From NCBI RefSeq assembly GCF_003859945.1, contig NZ_RQYM01000008.1, positions 1 through 64,000 of the forward strand: a DNA stretch of 64,000 nucleotides. The letters are read 5' to 3'. This document shows, in pieces, positions 51,960-61,131 of the stretch. Numbering within the stretch: position 1 is the stretch's first letter; the number at the start of each line of letters is the position of its first letter. The notes below the pieces were generated by a model that saw nothing but the letters and a program-made list of their open reading frames with translations, was not told where the DNA came from and made no database searches. The DNA is from Leucobacter sp. OH1287 (GTDB lineage: Bacteria > Actinomycetota > Actinomycetes > Actinomycetales > Microbacteriaceae). The position numbers were made by a program, and so were the translations under genes.

Positions 51960-54900
51960 GTGCATCTAAAGAGTCTCACGCTGAAGGGTTTTAAGTCGTT
52001 TGCCCAGTCGACGACGTTCGAGTTCGAGCCGGGTGTGACCGCGATTGTCGGGCCGAACGGATCCGGCAAATCGAATGTTTTGGACGCGCTCGCCTGGGTT
52101 ATGGGTGAACAGGGCGCAAAAACTCTGCGCGGCGGCAAAATGGATGACGTGATCTTCGCGGGAACAGCCTCCCGTGGCCCGCTCGGCCGCGCGGAGGTGC
52201 GCCTGACGATTGACAACAGTGACGGTGCGCTGCCGATTGATTACACCGAGGTGACGATCAGCCGCACCCTGTTCCGTAACGGCTCCAGCGAGTACGCGAT
52301 CAACGGCGAGGGCTGCCGGTTGCTTGATGTGCAGGAGCTGCTCAGCGACTCCGGTCTCGGCCGGGAAATGCACGTGATTGTTGGGCAGGGACAGCTGGAT
52401 ACGGTGCTGCGCGCAAGCCCGGAGGATCGGCGAGGTTTTATTGAGGAGGCGGCCGGAATTCTGAAGCATCGCCGCCGTCGCGAACGGACGCTCAGGAAGC
52501 TTGAGTCGATGGAGGCGAACCTGACGCGGCTTGAGGATCTCGCTTCTGAGGTGCGCAGGCAGTTAAAGCCGCTCGGTAAACAAGCTGCGATCGCGAAGAA
52601 AGCACAGCAGATTGCCGCCGAGGTGCGTGACGCAAAAGCGCGGCTTTTAGCGGACGATATTACCCGGCTGCAGTTCGAGCTGGGGGAGCTGTCGAAGGAC
52701 GACGCACAGCGGCAGGCTGAGCAGCAGGTTTATCAGGACAAGCTCGGCCAGAAACAGCGACAGATTAACGAACTGGAGCGGCTCAGGCAAAACGACGAGG
52801 TGGATCAGGCGAGACGGGTAACCCTGAACGCGGAGGCGGTGCATGCGAAACTGCGTGGACTCTTCTCGCAGGCGCAGCAGCGGCTCACCTTCTTGGCGGG
52901 TCAGGTTGAGACCACAACCGCCCAAGACCTGATAACCCCCGAGCAGGTGAGCGCCGCCGAGGCTGAGACCACGCGGCTGGCGGATCTGGTACCCGCCGCC
53001 GAACAGCAGTTCACGGACGCAACCGAGCAGCTGAATCAAGCAACCGAGCAGCTGAACACGGTTGACGCTGAGATTGCCGAGCGGAGCGCGGCGGTTAGCG
53101 CCTACGATCTGGCGATAACCAAGCTGCGCGGTGAGGCTGAGGCGGCCGAGCAGCGTTTCCGGGCGACGCAGGCGGACGCGAACCAGCGCGAGAGCACACT
53201 CGCCGAGGCGGCCGCCCGGTTGGAGGAAGCGAACCGGGCGTTAAAGGAGTTTAACGAGGCGAACCCCGGCGGTGAGGCCGGGCCGGCGGGTGGTGCCGCG
53301 GGCGCGGGAGCTGCTGAAGCTGGCGGTGAGGCCGGGGGTGCCGGAACGGCGGGCGGTGCTGGCGCAGCTGGCGCTGGTTCGGGCGATGCCGCGGGCGCGG
53401 GCGCGGGCAGCCTGGATGCCGCCTACCAGGCCGCTGGCGAACAGCAGACCAAACTCGAAACCGAGCGCGACAGCGTGCAGAGCGATGTGCACCGCCTGGA
53501 GCGGGAGATCGCGGGCCTTGAGGCGCGGATCAGCGCACTCACCGCAACCCTGCAAACCCCTGACGCGAGCAGCGCGGTTTTGGCGGATCCGCGTTTCAAA
53601 CAGCTGCAGAGCCTCACCGACGTCGCCGAGATCGCACCCGGCTACGAGGCCGCGGTTAGCGCCGCGCTCGGCCAGTTCGCGACCGCCATCTGCGCGGCCG
53701 ACACCGACCAGGCGACCTCGGTCACCCGCTTCGCCGCCGAACAGGATCTCGGGCGGGTGCGGCTCCTAATCAGCGACCCCGCGGCTGCGGCTGGTGGATC
53801 CGTCACAAACGCCGAGCTGACAGAACTTGCTGCCGCGGCTGGGTTGCGGTCGCTCGCTGACGCGGTTAGCGCTCCGGCGGCGCTCAGGCAGCTGCTCGCT
53901 AACACCTTTGTTGCGCCCGATATTGACAGCGCGATCGCCGGGCACAGGGCGCTCAGTGAGTCCTCGGTGAACTTTACGATTGTGACCGCGGGCGGCGCGG
54001 TGCCGGAGGGTGCCGAGCCGGATGGAGCGGGGGTGACCGACACGGTGCTCGGTCGCTACACCATTGATGGCGGATCCGCCAGCGCGCCCTCAAAACTGGA
54101 GATTCAGGCCGAAATCGCTGAGGCAGCCGACAGGCAGGCTCACCTCGCTGCTGAGCTGGAGGCCAAAAGCGAGACCCTCGGTTCATTGAAACAGCGGGTC
54201 GCGGACGCGAAAACAGCCGCGCAGGCAGCCCTGAAACAGCTGCGTGACGCGGACGCTGAACAGGCCCGCATCGCCCAGCAACGAAACCGGCTGACCGTCA
54301 CCGCGGAGGCTGCGGCTGCCGAGCACAGTCGCGCAAAACAGAACCGGGAGGCGCTCGCTGACGCGGTTAGCGCAGCAGAGCAGGCAGCGGCAACGGCGGC
54401 AACGGCGCTGCAGGAGGCGCAGGAGAAACCGCGTCCGGTGCTTAACGCGGCTGAGCGTGATCCGCTGGTTGCGGCGCAGGAGGCAGCGCGATCCGCCCAG
54501 ATTGAGGCGCGGTTAGAGGCCCAGGCGGCGAAGGAGCGGGTGCGGGCAGCGAAGCTCACCGCCGAGTCGCTGCAGCGGCAGTTTGTTGCGCAGGAGCAGG
54601 CGGCTCTGGAGCGTGCACGCCGGAAGGTTTTGCGGGATCAGCAGAGTATGCGGGCGCAGCGGGTTGCTGACGCGCTGCCCGCACTTTTGGAGATTGCGCA
54701 GTCGGCGGTTGTTGAGGCGAAGAGCAGGCAGCGGCAGACCGAGGAGAATCGGGCCAAGCAGAGCCAGGAGCTGATCCTGGTGCGCTCTGAGGCGGCGGAG
54801 CTGCGCGGCAAACTGCAGGCGCTGACCGAGCGCGGCCACTCCGCCGAGCTGAAGAGCTACGAGCGTAAACTGCAGCTGAAGTCGCTGATTGAGCGCGCCC

Positions 54901-55709
54901 ACAACGAGCTCGGCATGACCGAGCAGCTGCTGGTCGCCGAGTACGGCCCCGACCAGCCGGTTGTGACGCAGCCCGCGGGTGATGGCGACGCTGCCGCCGA
55001 AACCGGTGATGCTGCCGCTGCTGAGGGTGAAACCCCGGCGGTTTCCTACGTCAGGGCTGAACAGCAGCAGCGCTTAAAGCGCGCCGAAGCGGCGCTCGCG
55101 GAGCTCGGCAGAATTAACCCGCTCGCGCTTGAAGAGTTTGCGGCGCTTGAACAGCGTAACAACTTCCTGCACCAGCAGCTTGGCGATCTGAAGAACACCA
55201 AACAGGACCTGCTGAAGATCATCAGTGACCTCGACACCAAGATGGAAAACATCTTCGCCGCCGCTTTCGCCGACACAAAACAGGCGTTTAATGAGGTGTT
55301 CCCGGTTTTGTTCCCGGGAGGCAGTGGCAGCATCTCGTTGACGGATCCACAAGACCTGCTGAACACCGGAATCGAGATGGCGGTGAAACCCGCCGGTAAG
55401 AAGGTTGAGAGACTGTCGCTGCTCAGCGGCGGTGAACGGTCGCTCGCCGCGATTGCCTGGCTGATCGCGATATTTAAGGCGAGGCCGAGCCCGTTCTACA
55501 TTATGGACGAGCTTGAGGCGGCGCTCGACGACGCGAACCTTGGCAGGCTGCTTAACGCCTTTGAGGATCTGCGGCAGCGCTCGCAGCTGATCGTTATCAC
55601 CCACCAAAAGCGGACCATGGAGATCGCCGACGCGCTCTACGGGGTGTCGATGCGCGGTGACGGGGTTAGCGCGGTTGTTGGCCAGCGGCTGCGCGAGGAG
55701 TCCGCTTAG
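51960..55709 (+). CDS. smc: Chromosome segregation protein SMC with a Gly/Ala-rich insert
   Basis: Organises and separates chromosomes with ScpA/B. 1249 residues: Walker A GPNGSGKSNVLDAL, hinge at about 540-700 (SDVA-like SLTDVAEIAPGYEAAVSAAL), signature LSGGERSLAAIA and Walker B FYIMDELEAALDD. At about 434-484, where a smooth coiled coil should run to the hinge, lies a stretch of some 50 Gly, Ala and Glu, and there is a second Ala/Gly/Asp-rich patch near 1005-1025. GTG start at 51960. Confidence 0.96.
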   Translation: MHLKSLTLKGFKSFAQSTTFEFEPGVTAIVGPNGSGKSNVLDALAWVMGEQGAKTLRGGKMDDVIFAGTASRGPLGRAEVRLTIDNSDGALPIDYTEVTISRTLFRNGSSEYAINGEGCRLLDVQELLSDSGLGREMHVIVGQGQLDTVLRASPEDRRGFIEEAAGILKHRRRRERTLRKLESMEANLTRLEDLASEVRRQLKPLGKQAAIAKKAQQIAAEVRDAKARLLADDITRLQFELGELSKDDAQRQAEQQVYQDKLGQKQRQINELERLRQNDEVDQARRVTLNAEAVHAKLRGLFSQAQQRLTFLAGQVETTTAQDLITPEQVSAAEAETTRLADLVPAAEQQFTDATEQLNQATEQLNTVDAEIAERSAAVSAYDLAITKLRGEAEAAEQRFRATQADANQRESTLAEAAARLEEANRALKEFNEANPGGEAGPAGGAAGAGAAEAGGEAGGAGTAGGAGAAGAGSGDAAGAGAGSLDAAYQAAGEQQTKLETERDSVQSDVHRLEREIAGLEARISALTATLQTPDASSAVLADPRFKQLQSLTDVAEIAPGYEAAVSAALGQFATAICAADTDQATSVTRFAAEQDLGRVRLLISDPAAAAGGSVTNAELTELAAAAGLRSLADAVSAPAALRQLLANTFVAPDIDSAIAGHRALSESSVNFTIVTAGGAVPEGAEPDGAGVTDTVLGRYTIDGGSASAPSKLEIQAEIAEAADRQAHLAAELEAKSETLGSLKQRVADAKTAAQAALKQLRDADAEQARIAQQRNRLTVTAEAAAAEHSRAKQNREALADAVSAAEQAAATAATALQEAQEKPRPVLNAAERDPLVAAQEAARSAQIEARLEAQAAKERVRAAKLTAESLQRQFVAQEQAALERARRKVLRDQQSMRAQRVADALPALLEIAQSAVVEAKSRQRQTEENRAKQSQELILVRSEAAELRGKLQALTERGHSAELKSYERKLQLKSLIERAHNELGMTEQLLVAEYGPDQPVVTQPAGDGDAAAETGDAAAAEGETPAVSYVRAEQQQRLKRAEAALAELGRINPLALEEFAALEQRNNFLHQQLGDLKNTKQDLLKIISDLDTKMENIFAAAFADTKQAFNEVFPVLFPGGSGSISLTDPQDLLNTGIEMAVKPAGKKVERLSLLSGGERSLAAIAWLIAIFKARPSPFYIMDELEAALDDANLGRLLNAFEDLRQRSQLIVITHQKRTMEIADALYGVSMRGDGVSAVVGQRLREESA

Positions 55710-55818
55710 CTCTTAGCGGCTAGCGGGTCGGCTCGCGGCTGGCTGCTCGGCCGGTGCCGGAGGGCTCAGTTAGCTTAGCTGCTAGTGAAGTTTAGTGGTT
55801 TGCTCGGGCGCAACCTAA

Positions 55819-55824
55819 TAAACT
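55819..55824 (+). promoter_or_regulatory. -10 box TAAACT, leaderless ftsY
   Basis: TAAACT ends 6 bases before ATG 55831; no ribosome site is visible. Confidence 0.5.
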
Positions 55825-55830
55825 TGTTGT

Positions 55831-56706
55831 ATGGCAGAAAAATCTTGGTCCTTTGCAAAAGCGTTTTCGGGGCTGTTCAACCGCAGCGAACCGATCACCG
55901 AAGACACCTGGGATGAGCTTGAAACAGCGCTGATAACTGCCGATTTCGGGCCGGATGTTGCCGATGATGTGCTTGAACAGCTGCGCGCCGATGTTGAACG
56001 TTTCAACGTCACCGATGTGAAAGATATGCGCTCAATGCTGCGTGACGCCATCACCGACCGGCTCGCCAAGTTCGATCCGACGCTGAAGCTCTCAGCGCGC
56101 CCCGCCGTGATCCTCGTCGCGGGCGTTAACGGTGTCGGCAAAACAACCACGATCGGTAAGTTTGCTAAATACCTCGGCACTTTCAACAAGCGCGTAATCG
56201 TCGGCGCGGCAGACACCTTCAGGGCCGCGGCGGTTGAACAGCTGGCCACCTGGGCGGATCGTGGTGGTGCGGCGATTGTGAAGCCGCAGCAGCAGGGACA
56301 GGATCCGGCATCCGTTGCCTACCAGACCGTTGAGCGTGCAATCGCTGAGGGCTACGACATCTGTATTATCGACACCGCTGGCCGCCTACAAACCAAGGGT
56401 GGACTGATGGACGAGCTGAGCAAAATCCGCCGCGTTATCGAGAAGCTCGCACCCGTCTCAGAGGTGCTGCTGGTGCTTGACGCAACAACCGGTCAGAACG
56501 GTCTTTCGCAGGCGCAGGCGTTTATTGAGCACGCCGGTGTGACCGGGCTTGTGCTCACCAAACTCGACGGCTCAGCCAAGGGCGGGTTTGTTTTGAGCGT
56601 GCAGCAGAAAACCGAGCTGCCCGTTAAACTCGTCGGGCAGGGCGAGGGGATCAATGATCTCACCGGTTTCACCCCGCACGTGTTCGCGCAGCAGCTGGTT
56701 GGTTAG
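55831..56706 (+). CDS. ftsY: Signal recognition particle receptor FtsY
   Basis: GTPase docking SRP-ribosome complexes to the membrane. 291 residues, a short form without the acidic A domain: starts directly with the N domain. GVNGVGKTTTIGKFAKYL (G1), ADTFRAAAVEQL, IIDTAGRLQTKG (G3), TKLDGSAKGGFVL (G4-G5) and GEGINDLTGF. Its TAG overlaps the stop of the convergent HtaA gene (TTAG at 56703-56706). Confidence 0.96.
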   Translation: MAEKSWSFAKAFSGLFNRSEPITEDTWDELETALITADFGPDVADDVLEQLRADVERFNVTDVKDMRSMLRDAITDRLAKFDPTLKLSARPAVILVAGVNGVGKTTTIGKFAKYLGTFNKRVIVGAADTFRAAAVEQLATWADRGGAAIVKPQQQGQDPASVAYQTVERAIAEGYDICIIDTAGRLQTKGGLMDELSKIRRVIEKLAPVSEVLLVLDATTGQNGLSQAQAFIEHAGVTGLVLTKLDGSAKGGFVLSVQQKTELPVKLVGQGEGINDLTGFTPHVFAQQLVG

Positions 56707-58835
56707 CGCCGCGCGGCTGCTGCGAACCTCGCCGCGATCAGTACTACGCCCGCAGCCAGGAGCATCGCTCCCGCGCCAGGCAGCAGCTCGCCGCTACCGC
56801 CTGTGACCGCGAGCTGCTGCTTCGCGGGCTGCTCAGGCTGCTGCTGTTTTGGCTGCTCCGGCACCGGCTGGCTCAGCTTCGCCTGGTCAGCCGGGTTTGC
56901 CTGGTCAGCAGGCTGGGCTGGCTGCGCCGGATCCACCGGCTGAGCAGGCTGCTGAGGCTGCGGTTGTGCCGGCGCAGCCGGCGCTGTCGCCGCGGTAAAC
57001 GCGAGGGTTACCGGCAGCGGGGTTTTCGCGGCGTCCATGCTGGCGCCGGTTCGGTACCACCAGGGGCGCATCTGCGGATCCAGATAGTTAATAAACTCGG
57101 CCGGGTAGGAGGCGTTGCTCTTGCTGCCGTCAGCCAGCTGATACTCGCGTCCCTCCCACTCCGGGGTTGCGGTGACGCTAACCTTGCCGTTTTCCGCCTT
57201 AACCACAACGTCCTTAAAGGTTGCGAGGGTGACGCGCTTGTAACCGTCACTCTTGGTGTCGGCGCTGAGCGTCCACTTCACGTCGTAGCTGAGCGTTCCG
57301 GTTTTGTCGGCGTTAACGGTCAAAACCGGGTTGCCGATGGTTGTGATGAGGTCAGGAACCAGCTGTTCATAGTGTTGAATCTTCACGCCCTCACCCCAGG
57401 CGATTGCGGCCTCACCGGTCTTTTCGCTGTACCAGCCGGATCCACCCGCCCAGTTGAACACCGCGTCGGTTTTGGTGACAGCGCCGAGCGGAGTAGTTTT
57501 CCAGGCGGCGGCATAGTCGCTGATCGCCCAGTTTAAGGTTGCGTCAGAGACGCTGGCCGCGCTCGCAGCTGCCTCACCGCTTGCGGGGGTGACAGCAGGG
57601 GTTGCGGGGCCATCCCAAGGGGTTACCTCCGGGGTGGTTGGCGGTGCCGGGGTCTGGGCGCCGTTGTCGCGCGGTGTCACCTTCGGGAAATCACCCTGCC
57701 GCTTGTGAACCGTGATTTTAGCGGTTTTGTAGGGGTGTGAAACATAGGCGGTGTCGCCGCCGCCGCTAAACGCAATATCCCAGGTGTTGGCGTTGCCGCT
57801 GCCGGTTCCCTCGGTGATGCCGATCTCGTTAAAGTTCACAGCGTCGGTCGCCTGCCAGGTTGCGGGCGAGATAACGCTAACGCTGTTGCTGTGCCCGTTG
57901 CTCGTGTAGATTTCGCTGGTCAGCGGGTGCACAACCATCTCGTATGGGTTAGCGCCAACCTCAACAAACCGGTCGGTGAGCAGCTTCCTCTCAAACACGT
58001 CGAAGCTGATAACCCGGTCGTTGGTCCAGTTCTCGCTCAGGCGGGCGCGCATCGAGATGTGCAGCAGCCCGAGGTTGTGATCGTAGGCGAGTAGCTGTGG
58101 ACGGCCACCAATCTCAGCGCCGTCAATCTCGGCGGTGCTGAGCGGCACACTCACCGACTCGTCCCACTTCCCGGTCTCAAGGTTGAAGGCGGTGAGCACC
58201 CCGGCCCTGCCCTCCGCGATCCACAAAACCTTATTGGTTGGATCGTATTCAACGTCTTTCACGTTCGGGAACCGCTCGTTTGACACCTTGATCAGGTCCG
58301 AAACGGTTTTCGTCTCGGGGTCGATGACGATCAGCCCCTTCGAATCGTAGACATAAACACTGCCGCTGCCCCTGTCAACGACGATGCCGGCGGGGAACTT
58401 GGTGCCGATGTCGAGCACCTCCGACTCGCCAGTTTCGGTGTCAACGATGCTGAACTTGCTGTTGCGGTAGTGGGCGATATAGAGTTTGCTGCCGTCCGGG
58501 CTGAGCTCCAGCGCGCTCGGTTCTTTTGCCTTGAGCGGCCAGCTGGTTGTGCTCGGTGTGTTGTCGGCGGTGTTAAGCCAGGTCACCTCGTCTGGTTTGT
58601 CGCTGTCGCTAACGTACGAGTTCAGCACATAGGCGCGCTCGCGGAAATCGTCAACCACAATATCCCTCGGCACAGCACCCATGGTGACGGCGGTCTCCAT
58701 CGGCAGGGTTGTTGCCTCGTTGCTCGCCTGGGCGGCGGGGGCGGATCCGCCAGCAATCGGGATGCTGAGAAGCGCGGCGCTCAATAGCGTGGCGATGATG
58801 CCCCGCGCTGGTTTTGTTGGCACAGTCTGTGTCAC
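56703..58835 (-). CDS. Sortase-anchored surface protein: beta-propeller plus HtaA heme-binding domain
   Basis: 710 residues. A signal peptide (about 1-38) precedes a YncE-like beta-propeller at about 45-385 with repeated SPDGSKLYIAHY-type blades. A Pro-rich linker follows, then an HtaA domain at about 430-640 (LNWAISDYAAAWKTTPLG, FNWAGGSGWYSEKTGEAAIA), the fold that binds heme in corynebacterial HtaA. A Pro/Gln-rich stalk leads to LAVTGG (675-680), a membrane helix and Arg tail: the LAXTG signal of class E sortases. GTG start behind AAAGGA. Probably surface heme capture. Confidence 0.85.
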   Translation of the reverse strand: MTQTVPTKPARGIIATLLSAALLSIPIAGGSAPAAQASNEATTLPMETAVTMGAVPRDIVVDDFRERAYVLNSYVSDSDKPDEVTWLNTADNTPSTTSWPLKAKEPSALELSPDGSKLYIAHYRNSKFSIVDTETGESEVLDIGTKFPAGIVVDRGSGSVYVYDSKGLIVIDPETKTVSDLIKVSNERFPNVKDVEYDPTNKVLWIAEGRAGVLTAFNLETGKWDESVSVPLSTAEIDGAEIGGRPQLLAYDHNLGLLHISMRARLSENWTNDRVISFDVFERKLLTDRFVEVGANPYEMVVHPLTSEIYTSNGHSNSVSVISPATWQATDAVNFNEIGITEGTGSGNANTWDIAFSGGGDTAYVSHPYKTAKITVHKRQGDFPKVTPRDNGAQTPAPPTTPEVTPWDGPATPAVTPASGEAAASAASVSDATLNWAISDYAAAWKTTPLGAVTKTDAVFNWAGGSGWYSEKTGEAAIAWGEGVKIQHYEQLVPDLITTIGNPVLTVNADKTGTLSYDVKWTLSADTKSDGYKRVTLATFKDVVVKAENGKVSVTATPEWEGREYQLADGSKSNASYPAEFINYLDPQMRPWWYRTGASMDAAKTPLPVTLAFTAATAPAAPAQPQPQQPAQPVDPAQPAQPADQANPADQAKLSQPVPEQPKQQQPEQPAKQQLAVTGGSGELLPGAGAMLLAAGVVLIAARFAAAARR

Positions 58836-58976
58836 AGTGGCGTCCTTTCTGAAATAAGCCTCTAAAACTCTAACGCACCCATCGGATGAACATAAGGGGG
58901 TCTTAAAAATAATCTGATCTGGTCGCCGGGACTGTGGGTTTCGACTGTCAGCATCCCACTGTAAACTGGAGAGGTT

Positions 58977-60575
58977 ATGGCTACATTTGGCACACTCTCA
59001 GAGAGACTCACACAGACCTTTGCTCGGCTGCGCACCAAGGGTAAGCTCAGCGCGAGCGATGTTGACGGCACAGTACGCGAGATTCGGCGTGCGCTGCTTG
59101 AGGCGGACGTTGCCCTTGAGGTGGTTAAGGACTTCACCGCCCGGGTGCGTGAGCGCGCGCTCGGTGACGAGGTGAATCAGGCGCTTAACCCAGCCCAGCA
59201 GGTTGTGCAGATCGTTAACGATGAGCTGATTCAGATCCTCGGCGGTGAGCAGCGGCGACTGCAGTTTGCGAAGAACCCGCCGACCGTGATTATGCTCGCT
59301 GGTTTGCAGGGTGCCGGTAAAACCACGCTCGCCGGTAAGCTCGCTAAGTGGCTGCGCGGGCAGGGGCACACGCCGCTCCTGGTTGCCTGTGACCTGCAGC
59401 GCCCGAACGCGGTAACCCAGCTGGGCGTTGTTGCCGAGCAGGCGGGGGTTGCTATTTTCGCTCCCGAGCCGGGCAACGGTGTTGGCGATCCGGTGAAGGT
59501 TGCTAAAGCGGGTGTGCGTGAGGCAGCAGATAAACACTATGACTTTGTGATTATTGACACCGCCGGTCGTTTGGGCGTTGACGCTGAGCTGATGCAGCAG
59601 GCGGCGAACATTCGCAAGGCAACAAACCCTGACGAGGTGCTGTTTGTTATCGACTCGATGATCGGTCAGGACGCTGTTGCAACCGCGCAGGCGTTCCAGG
59701 AGGGTGTTGACTTCACAGGCGTTGTGCTCACCAAGCTTGACGGTGACGCGCGCGGTGGTGCGGCGCTGTCGATTAGGCAGCTGACCGGGCGCCCGATCCT
59801 GTTCGCCTCAACCGGTGAAACACTCGACGATTTTGAGCAGTTCCACCCGGACCGGATGGCGAGCCGAATCCTCGACCTCGGTGACGTGCTCACCCTGATT
59901 GAGCAGGCACAGAAAGCGTTTGACGAGGAAGAGGCGCGCAAAACCGCCGAGAAGATCGCGAACGACGAGTTCACCCTCGACGACTTCCTGAAGCAGATTC
60001 AGCAGCTGCGCGGGCAGGGATCCCTGAAGAAGATGATGGGAATGCTGCCGGGTATGGGCAAGATGAAGGCGCAGCTCGACCAGTTTGATGAGCGTGAGGT
60101 GCTGCACACCGAGGCGATTATCCAGTCGATGACCCAGGCTGAGCGGCGCAACCCGAAGATCCTCAACGGCTCACGCCGGCTGCGCATCGCCAAGGGGTCC
60201 GGTATGACCGTCACCGACGTTAACCGCCTGGTGAAACAGTTCGAGCAGGCCGCGAAGATGATGAAAACCGTGGCGCGCGGCGGCGTTCCACAGCTGCCGG
60301 GTATGGGGCCGATTCCGGGAGTTCACGGAGGCAAAAAGAAGCAGGCGCAGCAGGGCAAAAAGAAGGGTGCTCGCAAGAGCGGCAACCCGGCAAAGCGCGC
60401 GGCTGGCGAGATTGCGCAGGCGAGCGCAGCTCCGAAGGGCAGCGGCTTTGGCGGTTCAGCACTAACCGGCGGGGCGGGTGGATCCGCTGGCTCCGGAAAT
60501 AATCCAGGCGGCGCCCCGAGCGCTGAGGATATCGCGAAGATGCAGGAGCTGCTGCGCGGCGCTAAGCTGCGCTAG
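58977..60575 (+). CDS. ffh: Signal recognition particle protein Ffh
   Basis: Binds signal peptides and 4.5S RNA. 532 residues: NG domain with AGLQGAGKTTLAGKLAKWL, DLQRPNAVTQL, IIDTAGRLGVDAELM and TKLDGDARGGAALS; the Met-rich M domain from about 330 (KKMMGMLPGMGKMK, GSRRLRIAKGSGMTVTDVNR, FEQAAKMMKTV). The tail is a Gly/Ala/Lys-rich stretch of about 80 residues. ATG behind GGAGAGG. Normally follows ftsY; here the HtaA gene lies between. Confidence 0.96.
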   Translation: MATFGTLSERLTQTFARLRTKGKLSASDVDGTVREIRRALLEADVALEVVKDFTARVRERALGDEVNQALNPAQQVVQIVNDELIQILGGEQRRLQFAKNPPTVIMLAGLQGAGKTTLAGKLAKWLRGQGHTPLLVACDLQRPNAVTQLGVVAEQAGVAIFAPEPGNGVGDPVKVAKAGVREAADKHYDFVIIDTAGRLGVDAELMQQAANIRKATNPDEVLFVIDSMIGQDAVATAQAFQEGVDFTGVVLTKLDGDARGGAALSIRQLTGRPILFASTGETLDDFEQFHPDRMASRILDLGDVLTLIEQAQKAFDEEEARKTAEKIANDEFTLDDFLKQIQQLRGQGSLKKMMGMLPGMGKMKAQLDQFDEREVLHTEAIIQSMTQAERRNPKILNGSRRLRIAKGSGMTVTDVNRLVKQFEQAAKMMKTVARGGVPQLPGMGPIPGVHGGKKKQAQQGKKKGARKSGNPAKRAAGEIAQASAAPKGSGFGGSALTGGAGGSAGSGNNPGGAPSAEDIAKMQELLRGAKLR

Positions 60576-60601
60576 TTTACAGCCTGATTCCCAGCCAGCT
60601 A

Positions 60602-60633
60602 CCAGTGCAATAAATATGTTGCAGTGGTAGAAT
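60602..60633 (+). promoter_or_regulatory. Inverted-repeat operator and -10 of the Xre/RES module
   Basis: CCAGTGCAA at 60602-60610 and TTGCAGTGG at 60619-60627 are inverted with one mismatch around 8 bases. TAGAAT at 60628-60633 follows directly and ends 6 bases before the antitoxin ATG, so the operator covers the promoter. Confidence 0.6.
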
Positions 60634-60639
60634 TGTGGT

Positions 60640-61041
60640 ATGGCTACAGCAGGTGTTAAAACAAGAGACAGAAACGGTCGCTTCAGCGAGCAGCTGCCAA
60701 GAACGCAGCAGCTCGGCTTAGCGGAGCGCATCACCTGGTCTGCTGAGGTGTTTGGTTCAAGCGCCAAGCTCGCCGAGTGGTTGCAGGTTTCGCCGAGCAC
60801 ACTGAGTCGCTGGCAGAGCGGCAAAACCACCCCTGACGCGGCTCGCGCGCAGTGGATTATCGACCTCGACTTTATTGCGGCGCGCGCGGCAACCGTCTGG
60901 GGCAGCGGGGCGCTAACCCCGTGGCTTAACGGCAACAACGCCTTCCTCGGCGGGGCAACTCCGCTCGATATGATCCGTCACGGCCGCACCTCAGAGGTTG
61001 TGATGGCGCTCAGCGCCGAAGGCTCAGAGGTCTATGCTTAG
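60640..61041 (+). CDS. Xre/MbcA/ParS-type antitoxin
   Basis: 133 residues. A helix-turn-helix lies at about 38-62 (LAEWLQVSPSTLSRWQSGKT). The C-terminal part WLNGNNAFLGGATPLDMIRH is the MbcA/ParS/Xre toxin-binding domain that blocks RES toxins. It precedes a RES gene by 90 bp, the order found in such modules. Leaderless start. Probably represses its own promoter through the repeat at 60602-60627. Confidence 0.88.
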   Translation: MATAGVKTRDRNGRFSEQLPRTQQLGLAERITWSAEVFGSSAKLAEWLQVSPSTLSRWQSGKTTPDAARAQWIIDLDFIAARAATVWGSGALTPWLNGNNAFLGGATPLDMIRHGRTSEVVMALSAEGSEVYA

Positions 61042-61131
61042 CCGGCGCGTTGCGGGAGGCTCGTGCCTGAGCCTGGCTGTGGGCGAGGGCTCGCGCGGCC
61101 TGTCCTGCCGGCGCGGTGAGGAGGGTGGCCG

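Noticed and set aside
58836-58976. DtxR iron box before the HtaA gene
   Set aside because: TTAGAGTTTTAGAGGCTTA has some likeness to the consensus, but too many positions differ to call it.
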